Assembly (NCBI RefSeq): GCF_003590855.1
Contig: NZ_QYUP01000144.1
Coordinates: 1-35,903 of the forward strand
Source of the DNA: Massilia cavernae
GTDB lineage: Bacteria > Pseudomonadota > Gammaproteobacteria > Burkholderiales > Burkholderiaceae_D
DNA length: 35,903 bases
Direction of reading: 5' to 3'
Shown: piece by piece, positions 16,654-26,210 of the stretch
How positions within the stretch are numbered: position 1 is the first letter of the stretch
Layout: each line of letters starts with the position of its first letter
The notes under the pieces: generated by a model
The model's input: only the letters and a program-made list of their open reading frames with translations
Told to the model about the DNA's origin: nothing
Database searches by the model: none
Translations under genes and position numbers: made by a program

Positions 16654-16683
16654 TGGTTAGCCTATATAGAGTGTGTGGGTGAG

Positions 16684-16717
16684 ATCATATACGCTTGCCG
16701 GCCGGGCAATATATGAT
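16684..16717. promoter_or_regulatory. Inverted repeat (candidate operator) between uraH and puuE
   Basis: The arms ATCATATA (16684-16691) and TATATGAT (16710-16717) are perfect complements. Inside them TTGCC and GGCAA form a second, slightly off-centre inverted repeat. The site lies in the 97-base divergent region, 31 bases from the uraH start and 33 bases from the puuE start, so one bound regulator could control both genes. Confidence 0.55.
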
Positions 16718-16750
16718 GGAAGTTATAACCCACATCCCCCTTTGGTATCG

Positions 16751-17704
16751 ATGACGACCTACGATAACTATCCGCGCGACATGATCGGCTACGGCCGCAC
16801 TCCACCTCATCCGCAGTGGCCGGGGCAGGCGCGCATCGCCCTGCAGTTCGTGCTCAATTACGAGGAGGGTGGCGAAAACAACGTGCTGCACGGCGACCCG
16901 GCGTCGGAAACCTTCCTGTCCGAAATCATCGGCGCGGCGGCTTTCCCGATGCGCCACATGAGCATGGAGTCGCTCTACGAATACGGCTCGCGCGCCGGGC
17001 TGTGGCGCCTGCTGCGCATGTTCGAGGAGCGCAAGCTGCCGCTGACTGTGTTCGGCGTGTCGATGGCGTTGCGGCGCAACCCGGAGGCGGTGGCGGCGTT
17101 CCGCGAACTGGGGCACGAAATCGCCTGCCACGGGCTGAAGTGGATCTCGTACCAGAACGTGGACGAGGCCACCGAGCGCGCCCACATGCAGGAGGCGGTA
17201 CAGATCATCCGCGAACTGACCGGTGAGGCGCCGCAGGGCTGGTACACCGGGCGCGATTCGCCGGCGACGCGCAGGCTGGTGGTGGAGCACGGCGGCTTCG
17301 TGTACGACGCCGACCATTACGGCGACGACCTGCCGTTCTGGCAGAAAGTGGAGTACACGGATTCGAATGGGCAGGCCGCCTCGACACCGCACCTGGTGGT
17401 GCCGTACACCCTGGACACCAACGACATGCGCTTCGCGGCGATGCAGGGCTTCAATTCGGGCACGCAGTTCTTCGATTACCTGAAGGACGCCTTCGACGTG
17501 CTGTACGCGGAAGGCGACCCGGACGGGCTGAACCAGCCGAAGATGCTGTCGGTCGGACTGCATTGCCGGCTGGTGGGGCGGCCCGCGCGGGCCGCGGCGC
17601 TGGCGCGCTTCCTCGATTACGTGCAGCGACATGACAAGGTGTGGATCACGCGCCGGATCGATATCGCCCGGCACTGGCAGGCAACTCATCCGTGCGTGGC
17701 GTAA
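16751..17704 (+). CDS. puuE: Allantoinase, PuuE type (polysaccharide-deacetylase fold)
   Basis: From ATG 16751 the protein has 317 residues, usual for PuuE. It begins YPRDMIGYGRTPPHPQWPGQ, a signature of this family. It continues with ALQFVLNYEEGGENNVLHGD, SMESLYEYGSRAGLWRLLR and the NodB-like segment GHEIACHGLKWISYQ, then GWYTGRDSPATRRLVVEHGG and FVYDADHYGDDLPFW. PuuE opens the allantoin ring to allantoate and is unrelated to the amidohydrolase AllB. The frame is open back to 16673, but that extension crosses the operator region, so 16751 is preferred. No clear ribosome site is visible. xdhA follows on the same strand after 169 bases. Confidence 0.93.
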   Translation: MTTYDNYPRDMIGYGRTPPHPQWPGQARIALQFVLNYEEGGENNVLHGDPASETFLSEIIGAAAFPMRHMSMESLYEYGSRAGLWRLLRMFEERKLPLTVFGVSMALRRNPEAVAAFRELGHEIACHGLKWISYQNVDEATERAHMQEAVQIIRELTGEAPQGWYTGRDSPATRRLVVEHGGFVYDADHYGDDLPFWQKVEYTDSNGQAASTPHLVVPYTLDTNDMRFAAMQGFNSGTQFFDYLKDAFDVLYAEGDPDGLNQPKMLSVGLHCRLVGRPARAAALARFLDYVQRHDKVWITRRIDIARHWQATHPCVA

Positions 17705-17789
17705 TCTGCCACCCGTCTTTTGCATTCGCGGCATCCTTGCCTAGAATGAAGAATGCGCAGCGGCAGGCGCGCCGGCTTCATGGTGATTG

Positions 17790-17808
17790 GCTGATATCCG
17801 ACATCAGC
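17790..17808. promoter_or_regulatory. Short inverted repeat upstream of xdhA
   Basis: GCTGAT and ATCAGC are separated by seven bases, 65 bases before the xdhA start. A -10-like TATAC follows at about 17816-17820. The site may be an operator for the xdhABC-guaD-ada transcript. Confidence 0.35.
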
Positions 17809-17873
17809 ATTTCCATATACCCCGCCCGGCCGCGGGTGTTAGCCTTGTAAGCTGGGATAAAGCCGAGGCAAGA

Positions 17874-19340
<1,467 letters not shown>

Positions 19341-19350
19341 GGAGGGCATG

Positions 19351-21690
19351 ATGAACGACGCAGGTTCCCCAATATTGAAAGCCGCCGCATGGGGCGTGGT
19401 CGGCAAGGCTAAAGCGCACGAATCGGCCGAGCTGCACGTGCTTGGCCAGGCAACCTACACCGACGACATCCCGGAAGTACAGGGCACCCTGCATGCCGCG
19501 CTGGGCCTGTCGGAAAAGCCGCACGCCCGCATCGTGTCGATGGACCTTGCGCCGGTGCGCGCCAGCCGCGGCGTGGTGGCGGTCTACACCGCACAGGACA
19601 TCCCCGGCACCAACGACTGCGGCCCGATCATCCACGACGACCCGATCCTGGCCGATGGGCTGGTGCAGTACGTGGGCCAGCCGATGTTCGTGGTGGTGGC
19701 GGACACCCACGACAACGCACGCCGCGCCGCGCGGCTGGCGACGTTGGAGTACGACGAACTGCCCGCGATCCTGACGCCGCAGGCTGCAAAAGCGGCGCAA
19801 TCGTACGTGCTGCCGCCAATGCAGCTCAAGCGGGGCGACTGGCAGGCCGCATTCGAGCGTGCGCCCCATTCCGTCAAGGGCGAGCTGTACGTCGGCGGCC
19901 AGGAACAGTTCTACCTCGAAGGCCAGGTCGCCTACGCGATACCGAAGGAAAACAAGGGCATGCTGGTGCAGTGCTCCACCCAGCACCCGAGCGAGATGCA
20001 GCACGTCGTGGCGCATGCGCTGGGCGTCCACTCGCACAACATCGTGGTCGAATGCCGGCGCATGGGCGGCGGCTTTGGCGGCAAGGAATCGCAGTCGGCA
20101 CTGTGGGCGGCTGCGGCGGCGATCTGCGCCAGCCTGCTCATGCGCCCGGTCAAGCTGCGCGCCGACCGGGACGACGACATGCTCGTCACCGGCAAGCGTC
20201 ACTGCTTCCACTACGAATACGAAGTGGGCTACGACGCCAACGGCAAGATCGTCGCCGCCAAGGTGGACATGGTGACGCGCGCCGGCTATTCGGCCGACCT
20301 GTCCGGGCCTGTCGCCACGCGTGCGGTCTGCCACTTCGACAATACCTACTACCTGTCCGACGTGGAGATCCGCGCCGCCTGCGGCAAGACCAACACCCAG
20401 TCGAATACGGCGTTCCGTGGTTTCGGCGGGCCGCAAGGCGCCATCGCCATCGAATACGTGATCGACGAGATCGCACGCAACCTTGGCCGCGATTCGCTCG
20501 ATATCCGCCGCATCAACTTCTACGGGCGCGACACCGACAACGTGACGCCGTACGGCCAGGTGGTGGTGGACAACGTGATCCACGAACTGGTGGCCGAACT
20601 GGAAGCCAGCAGCGAATACCGCGCGAGGCGCGAGGCGGTTGCAAGGTTCAATGCTGCTAGCCCGGTGTTGAAGAAAGGCCTGGCGCTCACGCCGGTCAAG
20701 TTCGGCATCGCTTTCAACGTGACCCACCTGAACCAGGCGGGCGCGCTGGTGCACGTGTACGTGGACGGATCGATCATCGTCAACCACGGCGGCACCGAGA
20801 TGGGGCAGGGAATCAACACAAAGGTGATGCAGGTGGTTGCGCATGAACTAGGCGTCGACCTGTCGCACGTGCGGGCTACCGCCACCGACACCAGCAAGGT
20901 GTCGAACACTTCGGCCACGGCCGCATCGACCGGCGCGGACCTGAACGGCAAGGCCGCGCAGGACGCCGCGCGCCAGATCAGGGAGCGCCTTGCCGCGTAC
21001 GCGGTCAAGCTGTACGGCGGCGATGCGAAGGACGTGCGCTTCGCCGGCGACACGGTGTTCGCCAATGGGCATGAGGTAGCGTTTCCGGTGCTGGTGCAGC
21101 AGGCTTACCTGGCGCGCGTGCAGCTGTGGTCCGACGGCTTCTACGCCACGCCGGGCCTGCACTGGGATCCGAAAACCATGAGCGGCCACCCGTTCTCTTA
21201 CTATGCCTACGGCGCGGCGGTGTCGGAAGTTGTGGTCGATACCCTGACCGGCGAGTGGAAGCTGGAGCGCGCCGACGCACTGTACGATGCCGGCCGCTCG
21301 CTCAATCCCGCCATCGACATCGGCCAGGTAGAGGGCGCCTTCATCCAGGGCATGGGCTGGCTGACGACGGAACAACTGTGGTGGAACGAGGGCGGCAAGC
21401 TGATGACGCATGCGCCGTCGACCTACAAGATTCCGGGCGTTTCCGACTGTCCGGAAGACTTCCGCGTGCGCTTGTTCGACAACGGCAATGTCGAGGACAG
21501 CATCCACCGCTCGAAAGCCGTGGGCGAACCGCCGCTGCTGCTGCCGTTCTCGGTGTTCTTCGCTATCCGCGATGCGGTGTCCAGCGTCGGCGGCCACAAG
21601 GTCAACCCGCCGCTGAACGCGCCGGCCACCAGCGAGGAAATCCTGAAGTCGATCGCCGCCGTCGAGGCGGCGGTAGGGCAAGCGGCGTAA
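19351..21690 (+). CDS. xdhB: Xanthine dehydrogenase large, molybdenum-cofactor subunit
   Basis: The 779-residue protein shows the full molybdopterin subunit: an aldehyde-oxidase a/b hammerhead (about 20-135), then the molybdenum-cofactor domains. Conserved elements include RRMGGGFGGKESQS, NTAFRGFGGPQG with the substrate-positioning Arg, GGTEMGQGINTKVMQ, and the catalytic Glu in KAVGEPPLLL near the C-terminus. It oxidises hypoxanthine and xanthine at the Mo centre. GGAGG just after the xdhA stop sits five bases before ATG 19351 and only two before ATG 19348, favouring 19351. Its stop overlaps the xdhC start by one base. Confidence 0.96.
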   Translation: MNDAGSPILKAAAWGVVGKAKAHESAELHVLGQATYTDDIPEVQGTLHAALGLSEKPHARIVSMDLAPVRASRGVVAVYTAQDIPGTNDCGPIIHDDPILADGLVQYVGQPMFVVVADTHDNARRAARLATLEYDELPAILTPQAAKAAQSYVLPPMQLKRGDWQAAFERAPHSVKGELYVGGQEQFYLEGQVAYAIPKENKGMLVQCSTQHPSEMQHVVAHALGVHSHNIVVECRRMGGGFGGKESQSALWAAAAAICASLLMRPVKLRADRDDDMLVTGKRHCFHYEYEVGYDANGKIVAAKVDMVTRAGYSADLSGPVATRAVCHFDNTYYLSDVEIRAACGKTNTQSNTAFRGFGGPQGAIAIEYVIDEIARNLGRDSLDIRRINFYGRDTDNVTPYGQVVVDNVIHELVAELEASSEYRARREAVARFNAASPVLKKGLALTPVKFGIAFNVTHLNQAGALVHVYVDGSIIVNHGGTEMGQGINTKVMQVVAHELGVDLSHVRATATDTSKVSNTSATAASTGADLNGKAAQDAARQIRERLAAYAVKLYGGDAKDVRFAGDTVFANGHEVAFPVLVQQAYLARVQLWSDGFYATPGLHWDPKTMSGHPFSYYAYGAAVSEVVVDTLTGEWKLERADALYDAGRSLNPAIDIGQVEGAFIQGMGWLTTEQLWWNEGGKLMTHAPSTYKIPGVSDCPEDFRVRLFDNGNVEDSIHRSKAVGEPPLLLPFSVFFAIRDAVSSVGGHKVNPPLNAPATSEEILKSIAAVEAAVGQAA

Positions 21691-22652
21691 TGGACGGCTG
21701 GCTGCAAGCCATCGGTAAGGCGCCGGCCGTGCTGGTCACGGTGGCGGCCGTGGAAGGTTCCGGGCCGCGCGAGCCGGGCGCGAAGATGCTCGTCACCGAA
21801 GGGAAGGTCGCCGACACGATAGGCGGCGGCCACCTTGAGCAGCGCGCCATCGAGATCGCGCGCGGGATGATCGGCGCGAGGCAGGAACGCCGCTTCGAGC
21901 GCTTTGCGTTGGGCCCGGGCCTGGGCCAGTGCTGCGGCGGGGTGGTGCACCTCGCGTTCGAGCGAGTGGATGCGGCGCAGGCCACGAAGTTGCGCGAGCG
22001 CGTCCGTGAAGATAGCTGGCGTTTGGTGGCGCTGGACGGCGAACCGGATGCGGCGCTGTTCGACGGCGAAGGCAGGATGTTGTGCGGAACCGGAGCACCG
22101 GCGTTCGATCGTTCGCGCGGGACGCACGTGATGCAGGATGAGCGCGGGCGGCGCTGGCTCGCCGATGCCGTGTTTGCTCCGCGCGCGCACCTGGTGCTGT
22201 TCGGAGCGGGGCACGTAGGCGCGGCGATCGTGCGCGCGCTTGCCGATTTGCCCTGTACAGTAACCTGGGTGGACGAGCGCGAGGACATGTTCCCGGCCAG
22301 CGTGCCGGCGAACGTGACGGTGGAAGCGACTGACATCCCCGAGGCGCTGGTGGCCGAGGCGCCGGCTGGTGCGAGCTATCTGGTGATGACGCATAGCCAT
22401 GCACTGGACCAACGGCTGACGGAAGCGATCATGGCGCGCGGCGATGTGGGGTGGTTCGGCTTGATCGGATCGCACACGAAGCGTATGCAGTTCGAGCACC
22501 GGTTGCGGGCGAGGGGCGTGGATGAAGCGCGGATCGAGGCGATGGTATGCCCGATTGGCCTTCCCGGCATCGCGAACAAGGCGCCCTCGGTTATCGCCGC
22601 ATCCGTGGCAGCGCAATTGTTGGGGGTTTGGGAGGCGAAAAGTCGCCAATAA
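21690..22652 (+). CDS. xdhC: Xanthine dehydrogenase accessory protein XdhC
   Basis: The 320-residue protein has the two-part XdhC structure. The N-terminal domain carries GSGPREPGAKMLVT, TIGGGHLEQRAI and GLGQCCGG, whose cysteines are typical of the family. The C-terminal Rossmann domain carries LVLFGAGHVGAAIVRALADL, VDEREDMFP, THSHALDQRL and the end VCPIGLPGIANKAPSVIAAS. XdhC binds molybdenum cofactor, promotes its sulfuration and delivers it to XdhB. Its ATG shares an A with the xdhB stop (TAATG), indicating translational coupling. Confidence 0.95.
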   Translation: MDGWLQAIGKAPAVLVTVAAVEGSGPREPGAKMLVTEGKVADTIGGGHLEQRAIEIARGMIGARQERRFERFALGPGLGQCCGGVVHLAFERVDAAQATKLRERVREDSWRLVALDGEPDAALFDGEGRMLCGTGAPAFDRSRGTHVMQDERGRRWLADAVFAPRAHLVLFGAGHVGAAIVRALADLPCTVTWVDEREDMFPASVPANVTVEATDIPEALVAEAPAGASYLVMTHSHALDQRLTEAIMARGDVGWFGLIGSHTKRMQFEHRLRARGVDEARIEAMVCPIGLPGIANKAPSVIAASVAAQLLGVWEAKSRQ

Positions 22653-22684
22653 CCGCGTCAAGAACAAAGATTGAACAAGAAAGA

Positions 22685-24010
22685 ATGTTGATGTCCCAAG
22701 CACCATCCCCTTCAATGCAAGCCTACCGCGCCAGCGTGCTCCACTTCCGCGCCGACCCGGCGTTCACGCCTGACGCATACAGCTGGCATGAAGACGGCCT
22801 GCTGATCGTTGACGGCGGCAAGATCCACGCCGCCGGCGACTACGCACGGCTGGCTTCGACGCTGCCCGAAGGCGTCACGGTGCACGACTACCGCGGCAAG
22901 CTGATCACGCCGGGCTTCATCGACACCCACCTGCACTTCCCGCAGACCGACATGATCGCCTCGCCGGCGCCCGGCCTGCTGCCATGGCTCGAGACCTACA
23001 CTTTCCCGACCGAGCGGCAGTTCAGCGAGCCTGAGCACGCGCGCGAAGTTGCCGAGTTCTTCCTCGACGAGCTGCTGCGCTGCGGGACCACCACCGCGAT
23101 GGTTTACTGCACAGTGCACCGCGAATCGGTGGACGCCTTCTTCGAAGCGAGCGAAGCGCGCAACCTGCGCATGGTGGCGGGCAAAGTGCTGATGGACCGG
23201 AACTGCCCCGAATTCCTGTGCGATACCGCCGAAAGCGGCGCGCGCGACTCCGAAGACCTGATCCGCAAGTGGCACAAGCGCGGCCGCTCGCTATACGCAC
23301 TGACGCCGCGCTTCGCGCCCACGTCGACCGAAGCCCAGCTGCGCCTGACCGGAGAGCTTGCAGCGGCCTATCCCGACACCTTCATCCAGACCCACGTATC
23401 CGAGAACGATGCCGAATGCACCTGGGTGCGCAAGCTGTTCCCGAAGGCGCGCAGCTACCTGGACGTGTACGACGGCTTTGGCCTGATGCGCCCGCGCGCC
23501 ATGTACGGGCACTGCATCTGGCTCGACGACGATGACTTCGCGCGCATGGCCGCCACCGGGTCGGCGGCGGCGATCTGCCCGACGTCAAACTTCTTCCTCG
23601 GCAGCGGCTTGTTCGATTTCGAAAAGGCGGATGCGGCGCGGGTACTGCTGTCGCTGGCCACGGACGTGGGCGGCGGCACCTCGTTCTCGATGTTGCAAAC
23701 AATGAATGAAGCCTATAAAGTAGCGCGCTTGAAGGGCAGTTACCTGCCGGCGGTGCGCATGTTCTACCTCGCCACCCTGGGCGCTGCACGCAGCATGCAA
23801 CTCGAAGGCAGCATCGGCAGCTTCGCGCCGGGCCTTGACGCGGACTTCATCGTGCTCGAGCCGGCCTGCACGCCACTGCTGGCGCGCCGCGCGGAGCGCT
23901 GCGCCAATCTCGAAGAACTGCTGTTTGCGCTGGCGCTGCTGGGCGACGACCGCGCCATTCGCGCGACCTACGCCGCCGGGCACAAGGTACACGAGCGCCT
24001 GCCGCAATAA
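22685..24010 (+). CDS. guaD: Guanine deaminase
   Basis: The 441-residue protein is an amidohydrolase of the ATZ/TRZ type. Zinc ligands are visible in GFIDTHLHFPQ (HxH), QTHVSEN, GHCIWLDDDD and SLATDVGGGTSFSML, the last containing the catalytic Asp. The guanine deaminase-specific stretches FPQTDMIASPAPGLLPWLET and CPTSNFFLGSGLFDF are present. It converts guanine to xanthine, feeding the xanthine dehydrogenase encoded just upstream. It follows xdhC by 32 bases. Two in-frame ATGs lie close together (22685 and 22691), and AAGAAAG upstream serves either. Confidence 0.95.
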   Translation: MLMSQAPSPSMQAYRASVLHFRADPAFTPDAYSWHEDGLLIVDGGKIHAAGDYARLASTLPEGVTVHDYRGKLITPGFIDTHLHFPQTDMIASPAPGLLPWLETYTFPTERQFSEPEHAREVAEFFLDELLRCGTTTAMVYCTVHRESVDAFFEASEARNLRMVAGKVLMDRNCPEFLCDTAESGARDSEDLIRKWHKRGRSLYALTPRFAPTSTEAQLRLTGELAAAYPDTFIQTHVSENDAECTWVRKLFPKARSYLDVYDGFGLMRPRAMYGHCIWLDDDDFARMAATGSAAAICPTSNFFLGSGLFDFEKADAARVLLSLATDVGGGTSFSMLQTMNEAYKVARLKGSYLPAVRMFYLATLGAARSMQLEGSIGSFAPGLDADFIVLEPACTPLLARRAERCANLEELLFALALLGDDRAIRATYAAGHKVHERLPQ

Positions 24011-24042
24011 GTTTTGGCAGTTCCACAACCGAGAGAAGAACA

Positions 24043-25536
24043 ATGCACATCAAAATGAGCAGCCTTGCGCTCGCCCTGACGTTCGCAGCGGCGCAACCGG
24101 CCTTCGCGCGCGCGCCCGCTGTCGGCGCCAACGAGGCGATCACCGCCCGCCACTATGCCTCGCTGATCGCCGGCGAATCACCGAAGACCTCGGAACTGAC
24201 GCTGTTCTTCACCCAGATGCCCAAGGGCGCCGACCTGCACCACCACTATTCCGGCTCCATCTACGCTGAGCAGTACCTCGAATGGATCGACAAGCAGGGC
24301 TGGTGCGTGGACAGGAACACTTACCAGATCGAGTCGAAGCCCGAGAAGCTGGCGCTGGTGCGCATGGCCGCGCCCGAGACGCGCACCTGCATGACCGGGG
24401 CCGAGATCGTCGCCAACGACAACGTCTACCGCGAGCTGCTGCAGCGCTGGTCGGCCAAGGACTTCTACAACCACGGCGCGGTGCAGCCGCCGCCCGACCA
24501 GCGCTTCTTCCAGACCTTCATCTACTTCGGATCGGTCTCGAACACCAACTTCAACGAAGGGCTGCTGACGCTGAAGAAGCGCGCCATCGACGAAAACGTC
24601 AGCTACATCGAAACCATGTTCAAGTCCGCGCCAGCGGCCGACAACGCCGATTTCGACGCGAAGGTGAAGGCGGCCGCCGGCAACGACGCCGCGCTGGCCG
24701 AAGCGATGCAAGGCTGGATGGCCGCGCTGGAAGGCGACGCCGGCTACAACCAGCAACTGGCCGACTACAGCAAGCGCATCGCCGAATCGCACGCGGGCGT
24801 CGATGACGGCAACTTCACGATGCGCTACCAGTCGTACGTCTTCCGCCTGCAGTCGCCGGCGCGCGTGTTCTCGTCGATGCTGGGCGGGTTCAAGACGGCG
24901 GGGCAGGGCGGCCTGGTGGTAGGCCTGAACATCGTCGGCCAGGAAAGCTCGCTGATCTCGATGCGCGACTACAGCCTGCACATGAAAATGTTCAAATTCC
25001 TGAAGGCGCGCTACCCGGACGTCAAGCTGGCGCTGCACGCCGGCGAGCTGGCGCTGGGCGACGTGCCGCCGGAAGGGCTGAAGTTCCACATCGACGAAGC
25101 GCTGAACGTCGCGGGCGCCAACCGCATCGGCCACGGCATCGACCTGGCTCATGAATCGAACGCGCTTGGCATCATGAAGACGATGCGCGAAAAGGACATC
25201 CCGGTCGAAATCAACCTGACCAGCAATGCCTTCATCAGCGGCATCAAGGGTGACGACCACCCGCTGACGCTGTACCGCAAGTACGGCGTGCCATACGTGA
25301 TTTCGACCGATGACGCCGGCGTGACGCGGCACACGCTGTCGAACGAATACGTCCTGTTCGCCAGCCGCTACAAGCCGAGCTATGCCGAAGTGAAGAAGGC
25401 CTCCTACAACGGCATTCGCTACTCCTTCCTGCCGGCCCAGGACAAGAAACGCCTGACGTCGCAGCTCGACGCCCGCTTCTCCAGGTTCGAAGCCGAAGTC
25501 GCCGCCCTCGCCAGGGAGGCCGCTACCAAGCGCTAA
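24043..25536 (+). CDS. Exported adenosine deaminase family protein
   Basis: The 497-residue protein has a Sec signal peptide ending near PAFA/RAP, unlike cytoplasmic Add. The adenosine deaminase fold is clear: KGADLHHHYSGSIY gives the HxH zinc ligands, KLALHAGELALGD the His and proton-donor Glu of HAGE, NRIGHGIDLAHE the active-site His, and VISTDDAGVTR the terminal zinc-binding Asp pair. It also contains about 60 extra residues between the first motif and the barrel core, as in secreted ADGF-like enzymes. It should turn adenosine or deoxyadenosine into inosine in the periplasm or outside. It follows guaD by 32 bases and may be the last gene of the purine transcript. Confidence 0.9.
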   Translation: MHIKMSSLALALTFAAAQPAFARAPAVGANEAITARHYASLIAGESPKTSELTLFFTQMPKGADLHHHYSGSIYAEQYLEWIDKQGWCVDRNTYQIESKPEKLALVRMAAPETRTCMTGAEIVANDNVYRELLQRWSAKDFYNHGAVQPPPDQRFFQTFIYFGSVSNTNFNEGLLTLKKRAIDENVSYIETMFKSAPAADNADFDAKVKAAAGNDAALAEAMQGWMAALEGDAGYNQQLADYSKRIAESHAGVDDGNFTMRYQSYVFRLQSPARVFSSMLGGFKTAGQGGLVVGLNIVGQESSLISMRDYSLHMKMFKFLKARYPDVKLALHAGELALGDVPPEGLKFHIDEALNVAGANRIGHGIDLAHESNALGIMKTMREKDIPVEINLTSNAFISGIKGDDHPLTLYRKYGVPYVISTDDAGVTRHTLSNEYVLFASRYKPSYAEVKKASYNGIRYSFLPAQDKKRLTSQLDARFSRFEAEVAALAREAATKR

Positions 25537-25577
25537 TCCGCGCTTTAAAAATCAAGAACTTACGAATCGGGGCCACG

Positions 25578-25655
25578 AATCGGGGACAGACCCCAACATC
25601 GGGGACGGAACCCAGCGTCGGGGTCTGTCCCCGATGTTGGGGTCCGTCCCCGATT
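25578..25655. repeat. Long imperfect palindrome of GGGGACAGACCCC type
   Basis: Two 36-base arms (25578-25613 and 25620-25655) match at 33 of 36 positions around a 6-base loop. Each arm itself contains two short GGGGAC units, and a further AATCGGGG copy lies just before (25565-25572). The element lies 41 bases after the adenosine deaminase stop and could also end that transcript. Repeats with the same core recur in intergenic DNA of related betaproteobacteria, from general knowledge, not from a search. Confidence 0.75.
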
Positions 25656-26210
25656 TACATGGCTAATGTGTATTTACGAATGTGCAAGCCCCTTCCTAGT
25701 GTGGCCTTCTCGCTACATATTCCTTGCCGCAATGTCAGCTTTGTTGAACTTCGAAATGAAAGAATTTCACCGGAGAATGGGGTATTTATAATCCGGCCAT
25801 TCGGTCCCGCCCTAGGGAAGACAGGTGATTCGACTCGTTACATAGCGATTTCATGGTCAATTTATATTTTTTTGGTATAAATTGCCAAAGGAAATCGTAT
25901 TTGTCTTGCAAGTATCCCTTCATGCATAGTTAGCTGAAAAATATCGCGGGCAACTTTGTCAGGAATGCCACACTGTCATTGCCATGACACACGCAGGCAC
26001 TACATTCGTTGGTTGGGCGTGATGCCGCCTCGCAGCTTTTGTTTGCCGGCGACAACAGGCAGATGGGCACGAACGTAGTAAATGGAAGAGCGAAATCTCC
26101 TCCTGTTTGGGTTGCACGCCTGCTACACGCCGTCGCGGTTGCAGCAAAGTAAAGAGGGAAGTGGTACGCCGAACTTCCACATAACTATTAGTCTTTTTTG
26201 GGGTTATACA
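25656..26210. other. AT-rich leader region of the TonB-dependent receptor
   Basis: No convincing gene is seen. A 73-codon frame begins at 25659 inside the repeat flank, but it has no ribosome site and its peptide looks like chance sequence. The stretch is notably AT-rich around 25850-25940 and probably carries the receptor's promoter, which I could not pin down. Confidence 0.45.

Noticed and set aside
17223..17483. Arg/Thr-rich frames inside puuE
   Set aside because: They are out-of-frame readings of the allantoinase gene.
25578..25655. CRISPR-like array
   Set aside because: The units are inverted and adjoining, without regular spacers or cas genes.
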